In this document: one piece after another, positions 17,758 to 27,372 of the stretch | Numbering within the stretch: position 1 is the first letter of the stretch | Layout of the letters: every line of letters begins with the position of its first letter | Assembly: GCA_002173095.1 (NCBI GenBank) | Contig: NHBK01000027.1 | Coordinates: 1 to 64,000 of the forward strand | Length of the DNA stretch: 64,000 nt | Reading direction: 5' to 3' | Origin: Hyphomonadaceae bacterium TMED5 | GTDB taxonomy: Bacteria; Pseudomonadota; Alphaproteobacteria; Caulobacterales; Hyphomonadaceae | Translations under genes and position numbers: made by a program | The notes under the pieces: generated by a model | Database searches by the model: none | Seen by the model: the letters and a program-made list of their open reading frames with translations, nothing else | Told to the model about the DNA's origin: nothing

Positions 17758-18534
17758 ATGGAACGCCGCGGGATAGAGCGCACGCTTTTCTGGCTTTATG
17801 AAGGCTTCGGGACGGGTCCCTACCTGTTCCGCTGGGCGCTTCTAGCCATTGATGCTGCAGCTGTAGCGTTCTTCCTCTGGGCGCCGTTTCAGGAGCGGAC
17901 GAGCGCCTATTATATTCTCGATATTTCGATTGCGCTCTTCATCACGCTCGACTTTATGGCGCGGTTCTGGATTGCCAGGCCGAGGCATATGTTCCTCGTC
18001 AATCCGTTCAATCTGGCGGATATCGTCGTTCTGGTGACACTGATTTTGCCGATGTTTTTCAGCAATCTCGGTTTCCTTCGGGTTTTGCGGGCGCTTCGCC
18101 TCGTGCGGGCTTTTACCTTCCTGCGTCGAATGAAAAATGTCTCCGGCTATCTGCGAGAGAATGCTGAGATCATTGATCGGGTTGTGAACCTGCTTGTGTT
18201 TATCCTGATCATGACGGCGTTGGTCTATGGAACGCAGGTCACCCAGAATGAGCATATTCGGTCTTATCTGGATGCGCTCTATTTCACGATCGCCAGCCTT
18301 ACAACGACCGGCTATGGCGACATTGTGCTGTATGGCACGTTCGGGAAATTCCTCTCCATCTTCATCATGGTGCTTGGTATTTCCCTGTTTCTGCGATTGG
18401 TGCAGGCGATTGTTCGTCCATCCAAGGTGAAGGCCGAGTGCTCACGTTGCGGCTTGTCGCGTCATGAGCCGGATGCAATCCACTGCAAACACTGCGGTGA
18501 GTTCATTAAACTGCCAACGCATGGGCACGTATAG
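17758..18534 (+). CDS. 6TM voltage-gated-type potassium channel with C-terminal zinc ribbon
   Basis: This 258-residue membrane protein has six hydrophobic segments. An arginine-repeat helix (LRVLRALRLVRAFTFLRRMK) looks like a voltage-sensing S4, and the selectivity filter TTTGYGD lies at residues 182-188 before the last helix. After the pore, a short tail carries two CxxC pairs (Cys228/Cys231 and Cys243/Cys246), which should form a zinc ribbon. The channel would conduct potassium across the inner membrane. It begins 29 bases after the dihydroorotase stop, possibly co-transcribed, and is convergent with the nuclease gene with a 9-base gap. Confidence 0.88.
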   Translation: MERRGIERTLFWLYEGFGTGPYLFRWALLAIDAAAVAFFLWAPFQERTSAYYILDISIALFITLDFMARFWIARPRHMFLVNPFNLADIVVLVTLILPMFFSNLGFLRVLRALRLVRAFTFLRRMKNVSGYLRENAEIIDRVVNLLVFILIMTALVYGTQVTQNEHIRSYLDALYFTIASLTTTGYGDIVLYGTFGKFLSIFIMVLGISLFLRLVQAIVRPSKVKAECSRCGLSRHEPDAIHCKHCGEFIKLPTHGHV

Positions 18535-18543
18535 CGAGCGGGA

Positions 18544-18987
18544 TTAGCTGCACCAGTCGGGCTTGGCTTCGCTTCTGTCTTCATCCCATTGCTTGGCCAG
18601 ACCGCGCTGCTGCATCAGATATCCGACATGAAGGCCATCCAGATAGAGATGCGCCCGCGCACGACCATATTCGTCCACGCCGCGAAACAGAATTTGCACG
18701 TCGTCAGCCTCGCTAAAAATCTCCTGGATAGCTGCTTCCGCCTCTAGGCCCAGATCGGCTTCGGCCATGCATTCGGCATGCGGTGAAGTTTCAGGACTGT
18801 CATAGCCAATGAGACGAAAACGTCGGCCTTCAATCTGGAAGGTGTCACCGTCGACAGGACGTACAGCATCTGCAGGGCCGACCAGACAGCTTGGGTTTTC
18901 CGCGCATAAATTTTCAGGGGGTGGTTCTGAACATGCGGTGAGACCGGCCAACAGTCCAAAAATGACGAACCAATGTGATTGTCGCAC
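18544..18987 (-). CDS. Lipoprotein with thermonuclease (SNase-like) domain
   Basis: The start is placed at GTG 18987, which follows GGAAGCGGAAG and gives a normal lipoprotein signal (FGLLAGLTAC lipobox); an in-frame ATG at 19038 would add an odd leader. The 147-residue product then has the staphylococcal-nuclease fold signatures VRPVDGDTFQIEGRRFRLIG, DSPET and FRGVDEYGRARAHLYLDG. It is probably a membrane-anchored periplasmic nuclease. Of the catalytic residues, the Asp of DGDT and the Arg of YGRARAHL can be seen. Confidence 0.8.
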   Translation of the reverse strand: MRQSHWFVIFGLLAGLTACSEPPPENLCAENPSCLVGPADAVRPVDGDTFQIEGRRFRLIGYDSPETSPHAECMAEADLGLEAEAAIQEIFSEADDVQILFRGVDEYGRARAHLYLDGLHVGYLMQQRGLAKQWDEDRSEAKPDWCS

Positions 18988-19083
18988 CTTCCGCTTCCCC
19001 CTATGCTGATTTCCAATGAACCAGAAGTTTGGTGGCAATGCCAGCTATCTGGTCGGGAGGAAATAAATGACAGGCTTTAGATC

Positions 19084-20952
19084 ATGTCAGTAAATATTGC
19101 AGATTTACCGTTTCGGGAAATTCCCTATCTGCCGCAAAAGCTGAATGTTACGCAGCGCGAGAATGGCTCTATCCTGCTGGAAAACGGTCAGCCTTTGCGC
19201 CCCTGGCATCCGCATATGCTCGCGCCAATTGTTTATTGGGCAGCCTCTGATCCAGAACGTCTCTGGTTGGCTCAACGCGACCCTGTCGATTCAAACAAGC
19301 CGGGATGGCAAGAGATAACCTATGGCGAGGGGCTGAGGCGCATTCGGGCGCTGGCGCAGGGTTTGCTCTCCCAAGGTGCCGGGCCGGATAAACCGGTGAT
19401 GATTCTGTCGCGTAACTCCATCGAACATGCGCTGATCATGTATGCGGCCATGTGGGCGGGCTCCCCTGTTGTGCCTGTCACGCCAGCCTATGCGCTGCTA
19501 AGTCAGGATTTCGCGCGCCTCAACTATGCCGATAAGCTCACAGAACCGGGCTTCATCTATGTGGATGACGGTCAGGAATATCAGCGCGGCATCGACGGCA
19601 TGAATATGAAGGGGCGATTGGTGATCTACGCTCGCAATGCGCCAGACTATGAGAATGCTATATCGCTCGAAGGGCTTGAGGAAACACCGACCAACGCTGT
19701 CGATCTGGCCTATGATCGGTTATCTCCCGATGCGGTCGCGAAATACATGCTGACCTCCGGGTCCACGGGTGAGCCAAAGGCCGTCATCAATACGCATGGC
19801 AATATCTCCAGCATGGTCAAAATGATCCGCTCAGTCTGGAATGTTGAGCGTCTGGATGAGCTGTCGGGCGGACAGCAGGTTATGGTGAATTTCCTACCCT
19901 GGAGCCATACTTATGGGGCAAATGCGATCCTTCATTCCATGACGGATTGGGGCGGCGTTCTCTATATTGATTGGGGCGCGCCGACGCCCGCACGCCTGCC
20001 GGAGATGATCCGAAACCTGAAAGAGGTTTCACCCACCCAGCATACAACCGTTCCTGCGGCCTGGACGGCAATCGCCACAGAAATTGAGAATGATGCCGCC
20101 TTGGCTAAAACTTTTTTCGAGCGCCTGCTGGTCATGGCGTATGGCGGCGCGGCGATGGGACAGGACATCTATGAGCGCATTCAGAAGGTCGCGGTAGAAA
20201 CGACCGGCCAGCGCATCTCCCTGTCTGCCGGGTATGGGGCGACAGAAACCTCCCCGACAACATCGAATGTACACTGGCCAAGCTCTGTAATGGGGCTAAT
20301 CGGCCTGCCGCTTCCGGGTTGCACGTTCAAAATGGCACCCGTTGGCGAGAAATATGAGTGCCGTGTGAAGGGGCCTCATATTACCCAAGGTTATTTTCGC
20401 AATCCGGAAAAGACGCGCGACGCCTTCGATGAAGAGGGCTTTTATAAGCTGGGCGATGCTGTGCGTTTTGTTGACCCGGAAGACCCGAATAAAGGGCTCG
20501 CCTTTGATGGTCGGATTGCCGAAGAATTCAAGCTTGCAAATGGTACCTGGGTGTCTGCGGGCGCTGTGCGCGTCGGGGCGGTGTCAGAAGTTGATGGAGT
20601 GCTCTCTGATGCGGTCGTTTGTGGTTTGAACCAGAATAAGATCGGTATTCTTGGATTCCTGAATCCGAATTTCTGTAAACGCCTGAGCGGTGATATTTCG
20701 CTTGAGGACATGGCTACTCATCCGGAAATCCGTTCCGCAGTTGAGAATGGCCTTCGGTTTTATAATCAGAAGAACCCAAACGCGTCCTCTCGGATTGCGG
20801 CCTGTATTCTGCAGCCGGATATGCCTTCGGCAGATGCGGGTGAAATTACAGAGAAGGGCTATCTGAATCAGGGAAAGGTTCAGACACTTCGCGCCGATGA
20901 CGTGGCGCGCCTGTTTGCCGACAAATATGATGACGACGTGATCGTTCTTTAG
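19084..20952 (+). CDS. AMP-dependent acyl-CoA synthetase, feruloyl-CoA synthase-like
   Basis: This 622-residue enzyme has the ATP/AMP-binding signature LTSGSTGEPKAVINTHGN, the YGATETSPTTS motif and FYKLGDAVRF in the hinge region. The N-terminal pattern (FREIPYLPQKL, the stretch LRPWHPHMLAPIVYWA) and the length fit the feruloyl-CoA synthase branch, which activates hydroxycinnamates. The usual partner, an enoyl-CoA hydratase/aldolase, is absent. Instead it is followed 20 bases later by a ThDP enzyme, so the true substrate is uncertain. Confidence 0.8.
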   Translation: MSVNIADLPFREIPYLPQKLNVTQRENGSILLENGQPLRPWHPHMLAPIVYWAASDPERLWLAQRDPVDSNKPGWQEITYGEGLRRIRALAQGLLSQGAGPDKPVMILSRNSIEHALIMYAAMWAGSPVVPVTPAYALLSQDFARLNYADKLTEPGFIYVDDGQEYQRGIDGMNMKGRLVIYARNAPDYENAISLEGLEETPTNAVDLAYDRLSPDAVAKYMLTSGSTGEPKAVINTHGNISSMVKMIRSVWNVERLDELSGGQQVMVNFLPWSHTYGANAILHSMTDWGGVLYIDWGAPTPARLPEMIRNLKEVSPTQHTTVPAAWTAIATEIENDAALAKTFFERLLVMAYGGAAMGQDIYERIQKVAVETTGQRISLSAGYGATETSPTTSNVHWPSSVMGLIGLPLPGCTFKMAPVGEKYECRVKGPHITQGYFRNPEKTRDAFDEEGFYKLGDAVRFVDPEDPNKGLAFDGRIAEEFKLANGTWVSAGAVRVGAVSEVDGVLSDAVVCGLNQNKIGILGFLNPNFCKRLSGDISLEDMATHPEIRSAVENGLRFYNQKNPNASSRIAACILQPDMPSADAGEITEKGYLNQGKVQTLRADDVARLFADKYDDDVIVL

Positions 20953-20972
20953 ATCCGACGGGAGAGAGACAA

Positions 20973-22532
20973 ATGACACAAGACACACTGACAGGCGCAG
21001 ATGCGCTGGTCGGAACGCTGGCTGATTGCGGCGTTACGGCCTGTTTTGCCAATCCGGGTACGTCGGAAATGCATCTCGTAGCGGCCCTGGATAAGGAGCC
21101 TCGCATTCGCTCGGTGCTTTGCCTGTTCGAGGGGATTGCGACTGGCGCTGCCGATGGTTTTGGCCGGGTCAGCGAGACACCGGCTATGACGCTTTTGCAC
21201 CTTGGCGCAGGCTATCTGAATGGCGGTGCAAACATTCACAATGCCAAGCGTGCCTTCACACCTATGATCAATGTGATTGGCGACCATGCGACTTACCATG
21301 TGCGGTATGATGCGCCGCTCACATCCAATATTCTTGGGCTTGCGGCCCCGAACTCTGTTTGGATCAAATCGGTCGATGATGTGAAGCGAGCGGGTACGCT
21401 TGCGGCTGAAAGTGTTCATGCGTCTATGACGGGCACCACCGGGCCGGTTTCTCTCATTCTTCCAGCCGACAGTGCGTGGAACCCAGGCGGAGTACATGCC
21501 CCGGTGATGGATGTTCCGAAGGCAAGCCCTGCCTCAGAAGCTTCAATTGCGTCTGCGGCTCAAGCTATCAAAAGCGCGAAGAAGCCAATGATCATCATCA
21601 ATGGTGATGCGCTTTCAGAGGCGGGTCTTTCAGAGGCCTCTCGGCTTCAGGCTGCTGGTGTCCGGGTTATGACCGATACCTTTGTCTGGAAACAGGCGCG
21701 TGGTGCGGGCCGGTTTGCACCTGACAGGATGCAGTATTTCGCCGAGGGCGCAATGGCTGATCTGGAAGATACGGATCTGATGGTTATTTGTGGGACGCAA
21801 ATGCCGGTCGCCTTCTTTGCATATCCAGACAAGCCAAGCGTGCTTGTCCCCGAAGGCTGCGAGATGGTTACGCTCGGTGGTCCAGAGCTTGACGTCACCA
21901 AGTCGATTTCAATGCTCGCAGATGAATTGGGAGCATCAGAAAAGGCTGATGTTCAGCCACGTACTGCGCCTGATAAACCGACAGGCGCGCTGACGCCGGT
22001 GACTGTCGGCGCGTCTGTATCCCGTCATATGCCTGCGGGAAGTCTCGTATCTGATGATGGCGTGACGGCCAGTCTTCCTATCTTCATGTCGACGGTGACG
22101 GCTGAGCCGCATGACTGGATGATGCTAACGGGCGGTGCAATCGGGCAGGGCATGCCTCTGGCGGTTGGCGCGGCTGTGGCTAAGCCTGAAGCGAAAACCA
22201 TCTGTCTGTCTGGCGATGGCGCGGGCATGTACACCATGCAGGCTCTGTGGACGATGGCGCGCGAGCAGCTCAACGTCGTGACGATTGTCTTCGTCAATCA
22301 TTCCTATCGCATTCTGAACATTGAGCTGAAGCGAACGGGCGCGGGTGATCCGGGGCCGACCGCTCAAAATATGCTGAATATCGGAACTCCGGAAATCGAC
22401 TGGGCTTCGCTCGCCAAAGCGCAGGGCGTCAATGCCGAGAATGCGTCGACGGCAGAAGAGTTTGACGAAGCTTTGGAGCGGGCCCTCTCAGGAGAAGGCC
22501 CGACCCTTATTGCTGCACATATGGCTGGATAA
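20973..22532 (+). CDS. Thiamine-diphosphate-dependent enzyme, acetolactate synthase large-subunit-like
   Basis: This 519-residue protein has the three-domain fold of the acetolactate synthase/benzoylformate decarboxylase family. The catalytic glutamate lies in CLFEGIATGAADGFGR, and the ThDP motif begins LSGDGAGMYTMQALWTMA; where the consensus ends NN, this protein has VNHSYRI. Related proteins are often annotated as acetolactate synthase but are shorter than IlvB and lack a small subunit. It follows the acyl-CoA ligase gene by 20 bases after an AGAGAGAC ribosome site, so the two likely act together, perhaps on 2-keto or aromatic acids. Confidence 0.8.
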   Translation: MTQDTLTGADALVGTLADCGVTACFANPGTSEMHLVAALDKEPRIRSVLCLFEGIATGAADGFGRVSETPAMTLLHLGAGYLNGGANIHNAKRAFTPMINVIGDHATYHVRYDAPLTSNILGLAAPNSVWIKSVDDVKRAGTLAAESVHASMTGTTGPVSLILPADSAWNPGGVHAPVMDVPKASPASEASIASAAQAIKSAKKPMIIINGDALSEAGLSEASRLQAAGVRVMTDTFVWKQARGAGRFAPDRMQYFAEGAMADLEDTDLMVICGTQMPVAFFAYPDKPSVLVPEGCEMVTLGGPELDVTKSISMLADELGASEKADVQPRTAPDKPTGALTPVTVGASVSRHMPAGSLVSDDGVTASLPIFMSTVTAEPHDWMMLTGGAIGQGMPLAVGAAVAKPEAKTICLSGDGAGMYTMQALWTMAREQLNVVTIVFVNHSYRILNIELKRTGAGDPGPTAQNMLNIGTPEIDWASLAKAQGVNAENASTAEEFDEALERALSGEGPTLIAAHMAG

Positions 22533-22552
22533 ATCGCTGGTCCGGCTGGAGG

Positions 22553-24394
22553 TTAGTAACCGCCAGCCGCGCCATCCTTGCGCATCTCTGTAGCGGCAAC
22601 CCATGTGCCGTGTTCGAAATCACGCATGATTGCCTGATAGCCGCCATAGCCGCCATCATCAGAGTACTGAACCGTCAGCCCGCGTGCGCGAAGCTCTTCG
22701 GCGACGGCTTCTGGTATGCCGCTTTCAAGGTGCACCACGCCCATTGAGGCTTCGCAGTCATCGTTCATGAAGTCGTCAGTCGGCTGACAGGAACCGTCAT
22801 GGCGCCAGCGTGCCGCATCGCCAGCTTCCTGAAGGTCCATGTCATAGTCGATGAGGTTGAGAATGATCTGGGTCTGGCCTTGTGGCTGCATGCCACCGCC
22901 CATAACGCCAAATGACAGCCATGGCTCATAGCTGCAATCCTCTTTACATTCCGTCTGATGGAAGGCAAAGCCCGGAATGATGGTGTGGAATGGACGCTTG
23001 CCCGGCTCCCATACATTCGGGTGGTCCGGATCGAGTGAGAAGAGCTGGCCGCGATCCTGAAACATAAATCCGAGGCCGTCTGCAACAGGGCCAGAACCCA
23101 TGCCGCGATAATTGGACTGAATAAGCGACACCATCATACCGTTGGAGTCTGCGACCGTGAGATAGGTCGTATCACCTTCGCGCAGGCGTTCCTCGGCCAT
23201 TTGAAGGCCGAGTGAGCCTGAGCGCAGGTCTGTGTTGGCTGTTGTGAGGTCAATCTCTGCTGCGCGCGCTTCACCATATTCCGGATCGATGAAGGCTTCC
23301 GGATCCATCTCAAAGAAGTCCATATCCGCATAGCCCAGTGCGCGGTCTTCAAAGGCGAGGCGTTTGGCTTCGATCTGAGCCATCAGGCTATCGGCAGAGC
23401 CAAAGCCATATTCGCGCATTGGGAAGTCTTCGAGCATTTGCAGCATTTGCAGTGTCGCAACGCCTTGCGTGTTCGGTGGGAGGCCGCAAACCCGGGATTC
23501 CCGGTAATTCACGCAAAGTGGATCGACCCATTCGCCCTGATGTGAAGCAAAATCGTCATAGCGGAGGAAGCCGCCAATGCGCTCAAAATATGCGCTCATG
23601 GTTTCGGCAATTTCACCTTCATAGAAGGCTTCGCGTCCGCCTTCTGACAGAATGCGTAGAGTGTTTGCCAGATCCGGGTTTTGGAAGAGTGAGCCTTCTT
23701 CCGGGGCTGGAGAGAAATAGGTCGCGTTGGCGTTATCCACCTCTTCCAGAATGCCGGCCTCATAAACCTGGTTGAAGCGCCGCGCAGAGATATTCCAGTA
23801 GAATGAGATCAGCTCAGGAATAGGTGCGCCAGATTCAGCATAGTGGATGGTGGGAGCAAACAGCTCTGCCATGTCCATCTGGCCAAAGCGCTCGTGCATC
23901 ATATACCAGCCATCAACCGCTCCCGGGACGGTAACGGGCGCAGACCCGTAGGCGGGAATTTCTTCTCCCTCTGTCAGCTCGTCGGCAATTGCCTGCATAT
24001 CTTCAAGGGTCGCGCCCATGGGTGAGCGACCGGATGCATTAAGGCCATAGAGCTGTTCTGTTTCCGGGTCCCAGATAAGCGCGAACAGATCGCCGCCCAT
24101 GCCGTTGCCAACGGGTTCGACAAGACCAAGCATGGCATTGGCTGCAATTGCTGCGTCGACGGCGCTGCCACCCTGACGGAGGATATCAATCGCGGTCTGG
24201 GTCGCGAGCGGGTGAGCGGTTGCTGCAGCACCATTAGGTGCGATTACGGCGCTACGGCCTGCAAAGTTCAGCCCAGGGCCCACACGATCACCGCGCATAA
24301 CGTGAATGTCTGGTTCAGCGTCTTCTGCCTGCGCGAATGACGGGAGTGCAAGCGCTGTACAGAGCGCAATTACGGAAGCGATTGGAGTCTTCAT
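22553..24394 (-). CDS. ggt: Gamma-glutamyltransferase, exported
   Basis: This 613-residue protein has a signal peptide (about 1-23, ending SFAQA) and the full GGT fold. The large subunit shows GGSAVDAAIAANAMLGLVEP and GNGMGGDLFALIW. Autoprocessing should occur before Thr409 in GDTTYLTVADSNG, releasing the small subunit with Thr409 as nucleophile, followed by QSNYRGMGSGPV and the C-terminal GGGMQPQGQTQ. It cleaves glutathione and gamma-glutamyl compounds in the periplasm. The TIGR02301 gene lies 17 bases upstream and may be co-transcribed. Confidence 0.94.
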   Translation of the reverse strand: MKTPIASVIALCTALALPSFAQAEDAEPDIHVMRGDRVGPGLNFAGRSAVIAPNGAAATAHPLATQTAIDILRQGGSAVDAAIAANAMLGLVEPVGNGMGGDLFALIWDPETEQLYGLNASGRSPMGATLEDMQAIADELTEGEEIPAYGSAPVTVPGAVDGWYMMHERFGQMDMAELFAPTIHYAESGAPIPELISFYWNISARRFNQVYEAGILEEVDNANATYFSPAPEEGSLFQNPDLANTLRILSEGGREAFYEGEIAETMSAYFERIGGFLRYDDFASHQGEWVDPLCVNYRESRVCGLPPNTQGVATLQMLQMLEDFPMREYGFGSADSLMAQIEAKRLAFEDRALGYADMDFFEMDPEAFIDPEYGEARAAEIDLTTANTDLRSGSLGLQMAEERLREGDTTYLTVADSNGMMVSLIQSNYRGMGSGPVADGLGFMFQDRGQLFSLDPDHPNVWEPGKRPFHTIIPGFAFHQTECKEDCSYEPWLSFGVMGGGMQPQGQTQIILNLIDYDMDLQEAGDAARWRHDGSCQPTDDFMNDDCEASMGVVHLESGIPEAVAEELRARGLTVQYSDDGGYGGYQAIMRDFEHGTWVAATEMRKDGAAGGY

Positions 24395-24411
24395 GGGCGT
24401 TTCCTCTAATT

Positions 24412-24810
24412 TTATGGGGTGTCGCCAGCAGCTCTTATCGATAGCTGGTCGGTGAGGCTTTGGCCGCGCATATACAGATCGGCTTCTTGTTCCGTCAGCG
24501 AGCTGTCACATCGAGGGCGGTTGGCCTGAAATCCGAGATAGGTGGAATTGAAGGTCTCGATGAGTTGGGAGCGACGATAGCTGGCGCCGGGTGCCTCAAC
24601 ATCAAGAAGGTTTAGCATATAGTTCCGCCAGGTCTGGTCTGCGGTGCCGTTGCAAATGACGCGGATGGCATGAATTTGCCCCAGAACCCTGGTAAGCTCG
24701 GTCAGATCTCGCTGATAAGCAGGGGTTGCTCGAAAATCCTGTGCGCTGGCGCTGTTTGCTGTCAGGAGCAGGCCTGTTGCCAGCAGGGTAGCTTTTAGAA
24801 GTCGTTTCAT
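24412..24810 (-). CDS. TIGR02301-family exported protein
   Basis: This 132-residue protein has a signal peptide (about 1-23, ending SASAQ) and a small helical domain with the family features RDLTELTRVLGQIHAIRVICNG, WRNYMLNLLDVEAP and FNSTYLGFQANRPRCD. Two cysteines (in ICNG and PRCD) could pair in the periplasm. TIGR02301 proteins are widespread in alphaproteobacteria and have no known function. It lies upstream of ggt in the same direction, separated from mucR by a terminator. Confidence 0.85.
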   Translation of the reverse strand: MKRLLKATLLATGLLLTANSASAQDFRATPAYQRDLTELTRVLGQIHAIRVICNGTADQTWRNYMLNLLDVEAPGASYRRSQLIETFNSTYLGFQANRPRCDSSLTEQEADLYMRGQSLTDQLSIRAAGDTP

Positions 24811-24884
24811 ATGAATCCCGAAAGTCAGGACCCGACAATAAGGTCAGCTTGGCCTGGTTTCCAAGGGCTGATTCAGCTGAACAC

Positions 24885-24910
24885 AAAAAAGCCCCGACGA
24901 GCGGGGCCTT
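24885..24910 (-). terminator. Rho-independent terminator of mucR
   Basis: On the minus strand the stem GCCCCG/CGGGGC (24907-24902 with 24896-24891) closes a five-base loop and is followed by six T residues. It lies 33 bases after the mucR stop. Confidence 0.85.
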
Positions 24911-24942
24911 TCTGATAATTGTAATTGAATTCAAAATGAATT

Positions 24943-25377
24943 CTAACCGGTGCGGCGACCGCTGACTTTGCCGAGGCCAATTTGCTTAGCGAAGTCAGAA
25001 CGCTTCTTTGTGTAGCTCGGCGCAACCATTGGATAGTCCGCAGGCAGGCCCCAACGCTTACGATACTCTTCTGGCGTCATGCCATAATGAGAGCGCAGAT
25101 AGCGTTTCAGCATTTTCAGCTTTTTGCCGTCTTCCAGACAAATGATATGGTCTTCAGTGATAGACTTGCCGATCGGAACAGCCGGCTTCGGGCGCTCCTG
25201 AACCGGTGCGGTCTCTTTAGACGCGAGGCCGGATACAGTTTTGTGAACGGAAGCGATAAGGTCGGATAGCGAGTCTGTCGGAACTGGATTATTAGCGACG
25301 AATGACGCGACAATATCGGTTGTCATGCGCATGATTTCGTCTGCTTCTAAAGTGCTATCTGTGTTTTCAGAATTCAT
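24943..25377 (-). CDS. MucR/Ros-family transcriptional regulator
   Basis: The start ATG 25377 follows GAGGACGAA; the frame runs further upstream but with no better ribosome site. The 144-residue protein has the N-terminal oligomerisation region and the MucR domain (DHIICLEDGKKLKMLKRYLR, then YGMTPEEYRKRWGLPADYPMVAPSY split over the core). The zinc-ligand set looks degenerate: the first cysteine is present, the second position is Asp (CLED) and one histidine is Tyr. Some MucR homologues fold without zinc. MucR proteins bind AT-rich DNA and act as H-NS-like silencers or as cell-cycle regulators in Caulobacter relatives. The long AT-rich upstream region may serve autoregulation. Confidence 0.92.
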   Translation of the reverse strand: MNSENTDSTLEADEIMRMTTDIVASFVANNPVPTDSLSDLIASVHKTVSGLASKETAPVQERPKPAVPIGKSITEDHIICLEDGKKLKMLKRYLRSHYGMTPEEYRKRWGLPADYPMVAPSYTKKRSDFAKQIGLGKVSGRRTG

Positions 25378-25564
25378 TTCGTCCTCAGACAAGTTTATTG
25401 AGTCAGTTCGTATTACAGGCCGATAAATAGATTTCAAGTATTAAAAAGGAAATCTACAGCGATCTTTACTTATCTTTGCTGAGTGCTGAATTTTTTATCA
25501 TTTGACTTGCACGAAATGGTGCTGAGGTTTAGACAGGCGCCAAAAATATATGGAGACATAGTAT

Positions 25565-26875
25565 ATGGCCGGAGCGTTCGAAGGTATGTCGCAAGCAGCT
25601 GGATTTTTTTCAACCGGATTGATGCAATCAGACCCTGAACTAGGGCGCCATATGCGTAGTGAGGCGAAACGTCAGCGCGAAAAGATCGAGCTGATCGCTT
25701 CGGAAAACATTGTTTCTGAAGCAGTTCGTCAGGCGCAGGGCTCAGTATTCACAAATAAATATGCCGAAGGTTATCCGGGCCGCCGTTATTATGGTGGTTG
25801 CGAGTTCGCTGACGAAGTTGAGAGCCTCGCGATCGAGCGTGTGAAGCAGCTTTACAACTGTCAGTTTGCGAACGTTCAGCCTCATTCTGGCAGTCAGGCG
25901 AATCAGGCGGCATTCATGTCCATGATGAAGCCTGGTGATGTATTTCTGGGCATGAGCCTCGCAGAAGGCGGACACCTGACCCACGGCGCGACTGTCAATC
26001 AGTCAGGCAAATGGTTCCAGCCGGTACATTATGGTGTCGACCCTGAAACGCACCTCATCGATTTCGATCAGGTTCGCGATCAGGCGAAGGCGCACCAGCC
26101 AAAAGTTATCATTGCGGGCGGTTCTGCTTATTCCCGTATCATCGACTTCAAAACCTTCCGCGAAATTGCTGATGAAGTTGGCGCTTACCTGATGGTAGAC
26201 ATGGCGCACTTCTCTGGTCTAGTGGCCGGCGGCGTTTATCCAAACCCTATCGAGCATGCTCACATTGTAACGACGACAACGCACAAAACACTGCGTGGTC
26301 CGCGTGGCGGCCTTGTGCTGACCAATGATGAGAAGCTGGCGAAGAAAGTGAACTCTGCTGTCTTCCCTGGCCTTCAGGGCGGTCCGCTTATGCATGTGAT
26401 CGCGGCCAAAGCGGTTGCCTTCGGTGAAGCGCTCCGTCCGGAATACAAGCAGTATGCTCAGCGCGTTGTTGCTAACGCTAAGGCTCTTTCCGATGCGGTT
26501 CAGAAGGGCGGTCTGCAGGTGGTTTCTGGCGGTACTGACTCTCACGTTATGCTGATCGACCTCCGCCCGAAAGGCGTGAAGGGCAATGCAACTGAGAATG
26601 CGCTCGGCCGTGCATTCATCACGTGTAACAAAAACGGTGTTCCGAACGACCCGGAAAAGCCCGCGATCACGTCTGGTATTCGTGTGGGCTCTCCGGCCGG
26701 CACGACCCGCGGGTTTGGCGAAGCTGAATTCACAAAAATCGGTGGCTGGATCTGTGAGATCGTTGATGCTCTTGCAAGCGGTGAAGACACTGAAGCGGCT
26801 GAAACCAAAGTTCGTGAAGAAGTGCTCGCGCTTACGAGTGAATTCCCGATCTACCCTGGCGATGAGGTGTTCTGA
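25565..26875 (+). CDS. glyA: Serine hydroxymethyltransferase
   Basis: This 436-residue PLP enzyme interconverts serine and glycine with tetrahydrofolate, feeding one-carbon metabolism. Landmarks are [17 protein letters not shown], the [15 protein letters not shown] segment, the PLP lysine in [14 protein letters not shown], and [16 protein letters not shown]. It starts at ATG 25565. The nrdR frame begins 2 bases after its stop, so the two genes are co-transcribed. Confidence 0.97.
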   Translation: MAGAFEGMSQAAGFFSTGLMQSDPELGRHMRSEAKRQREKIELIASENIVSEAVRQAQGSVFTNKYAEGYPGRRYYGGCEFADEVESLAIERVKQLYNCQFANVQPHSGSQANQAAFMSMMKPGDVFLGMSLAEGGHLTHGATVNQSGKWFQPVHYGVDPETHLIDFDQVRDQAKAHQPKVIIAGGSAYSRIIDFKTFREIADEVGAYLMVDMAHFSGLVAGGVYPNPIEHAHIVTTTTHKTLRGPRGGLVLTNDEKLAKKVNSAVFPGLQGGPLMHVIAAKAVAFGEALRPEYKQYAQRVVANAKALSDAVQKGGLQVVSGGTDSHVMLIDLRPKGVKGNATENALGRAFITCNKNGVPNDPEKPAITSGIRVGSPAGTTRGFGEAEFTKIGGWICEIVDALASGEDTEAAETKVREEVLALTSEFPIYPGDEVF

Positions 26876-26877
26876 CC

Positions 26878-27363
26878 TTGAGATGTCCGTTTTGCGGTTC
26901 TGAGGATACTGCAGTCCGAGACTCTCGTCCGGCTGAAGACAATACTGTTGTGCGTCGCCGCCGTTCCTGCGGGAATTGCGGGGCGCGCTTCACCACGTTC
27001 GAACGCGTCCAGTTGCGTGAAATCACGGTTGTAAAACGTGACGGCAAACGAACGCCTTTCGTGCGTGAGAAATTGCTGCGTTCTGTCATGATTGCGCTGC
27101 GTAAGCGTCCATTTGAATCTGAACAGATAGATCAACTCGTCTCTGGCATTATTCGCCAGATCGAAAGTGCTGGTGAGTCTGAGGTCGATTCTGCCGAGAT
27201 TGGCGGCCATGTGATGGAGGCGCTAGCTGAGCTCGATCCGGTCGCTTATGTGCGCTACGCATCAGTTTATCGTGATTTCAAAGATGCGAATGACTTCGCT
27301 CATTTTATTGAGCACCACTCGCTTGAAGCGCGGAATAATTCTACAATTTCAGACGACGAGTAG
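26878..27363 (+). CDS. nrdR: Transcriptional repressor NrdR
   Basis: The start is TTG 26878, since the conserved N-terminus MRCPFCG begins exactly there and the nearby ATG is in another frame. The 161-residue protein has the zinc ribbon CPFC...CGNC (residues 3-34) followed by an ATP-cone (about 49-139, [19 protein letters not shown]). NrdR senses ATP/dATP and represses ribonucleotide reductase genes. Its place before ribD is standard for alphaproteobacteria. Confidence 0.95.
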   Translation: MRCPFCGSEDTAVRDSRPAEDNTVVRRRRSCGNCGARFTTFERVQLREITVVKRDGKRTPFVREKLLRSVMIALRKRPFESEQIDQLVSGIIRQIESAGESEVDSAEIGGHVMEALAELDPVAYVRYASVYRDFKDANDFAHFIEHHSLEARNNSTISDDE

Positions 27364-27372
27364 GGCTGCTTT

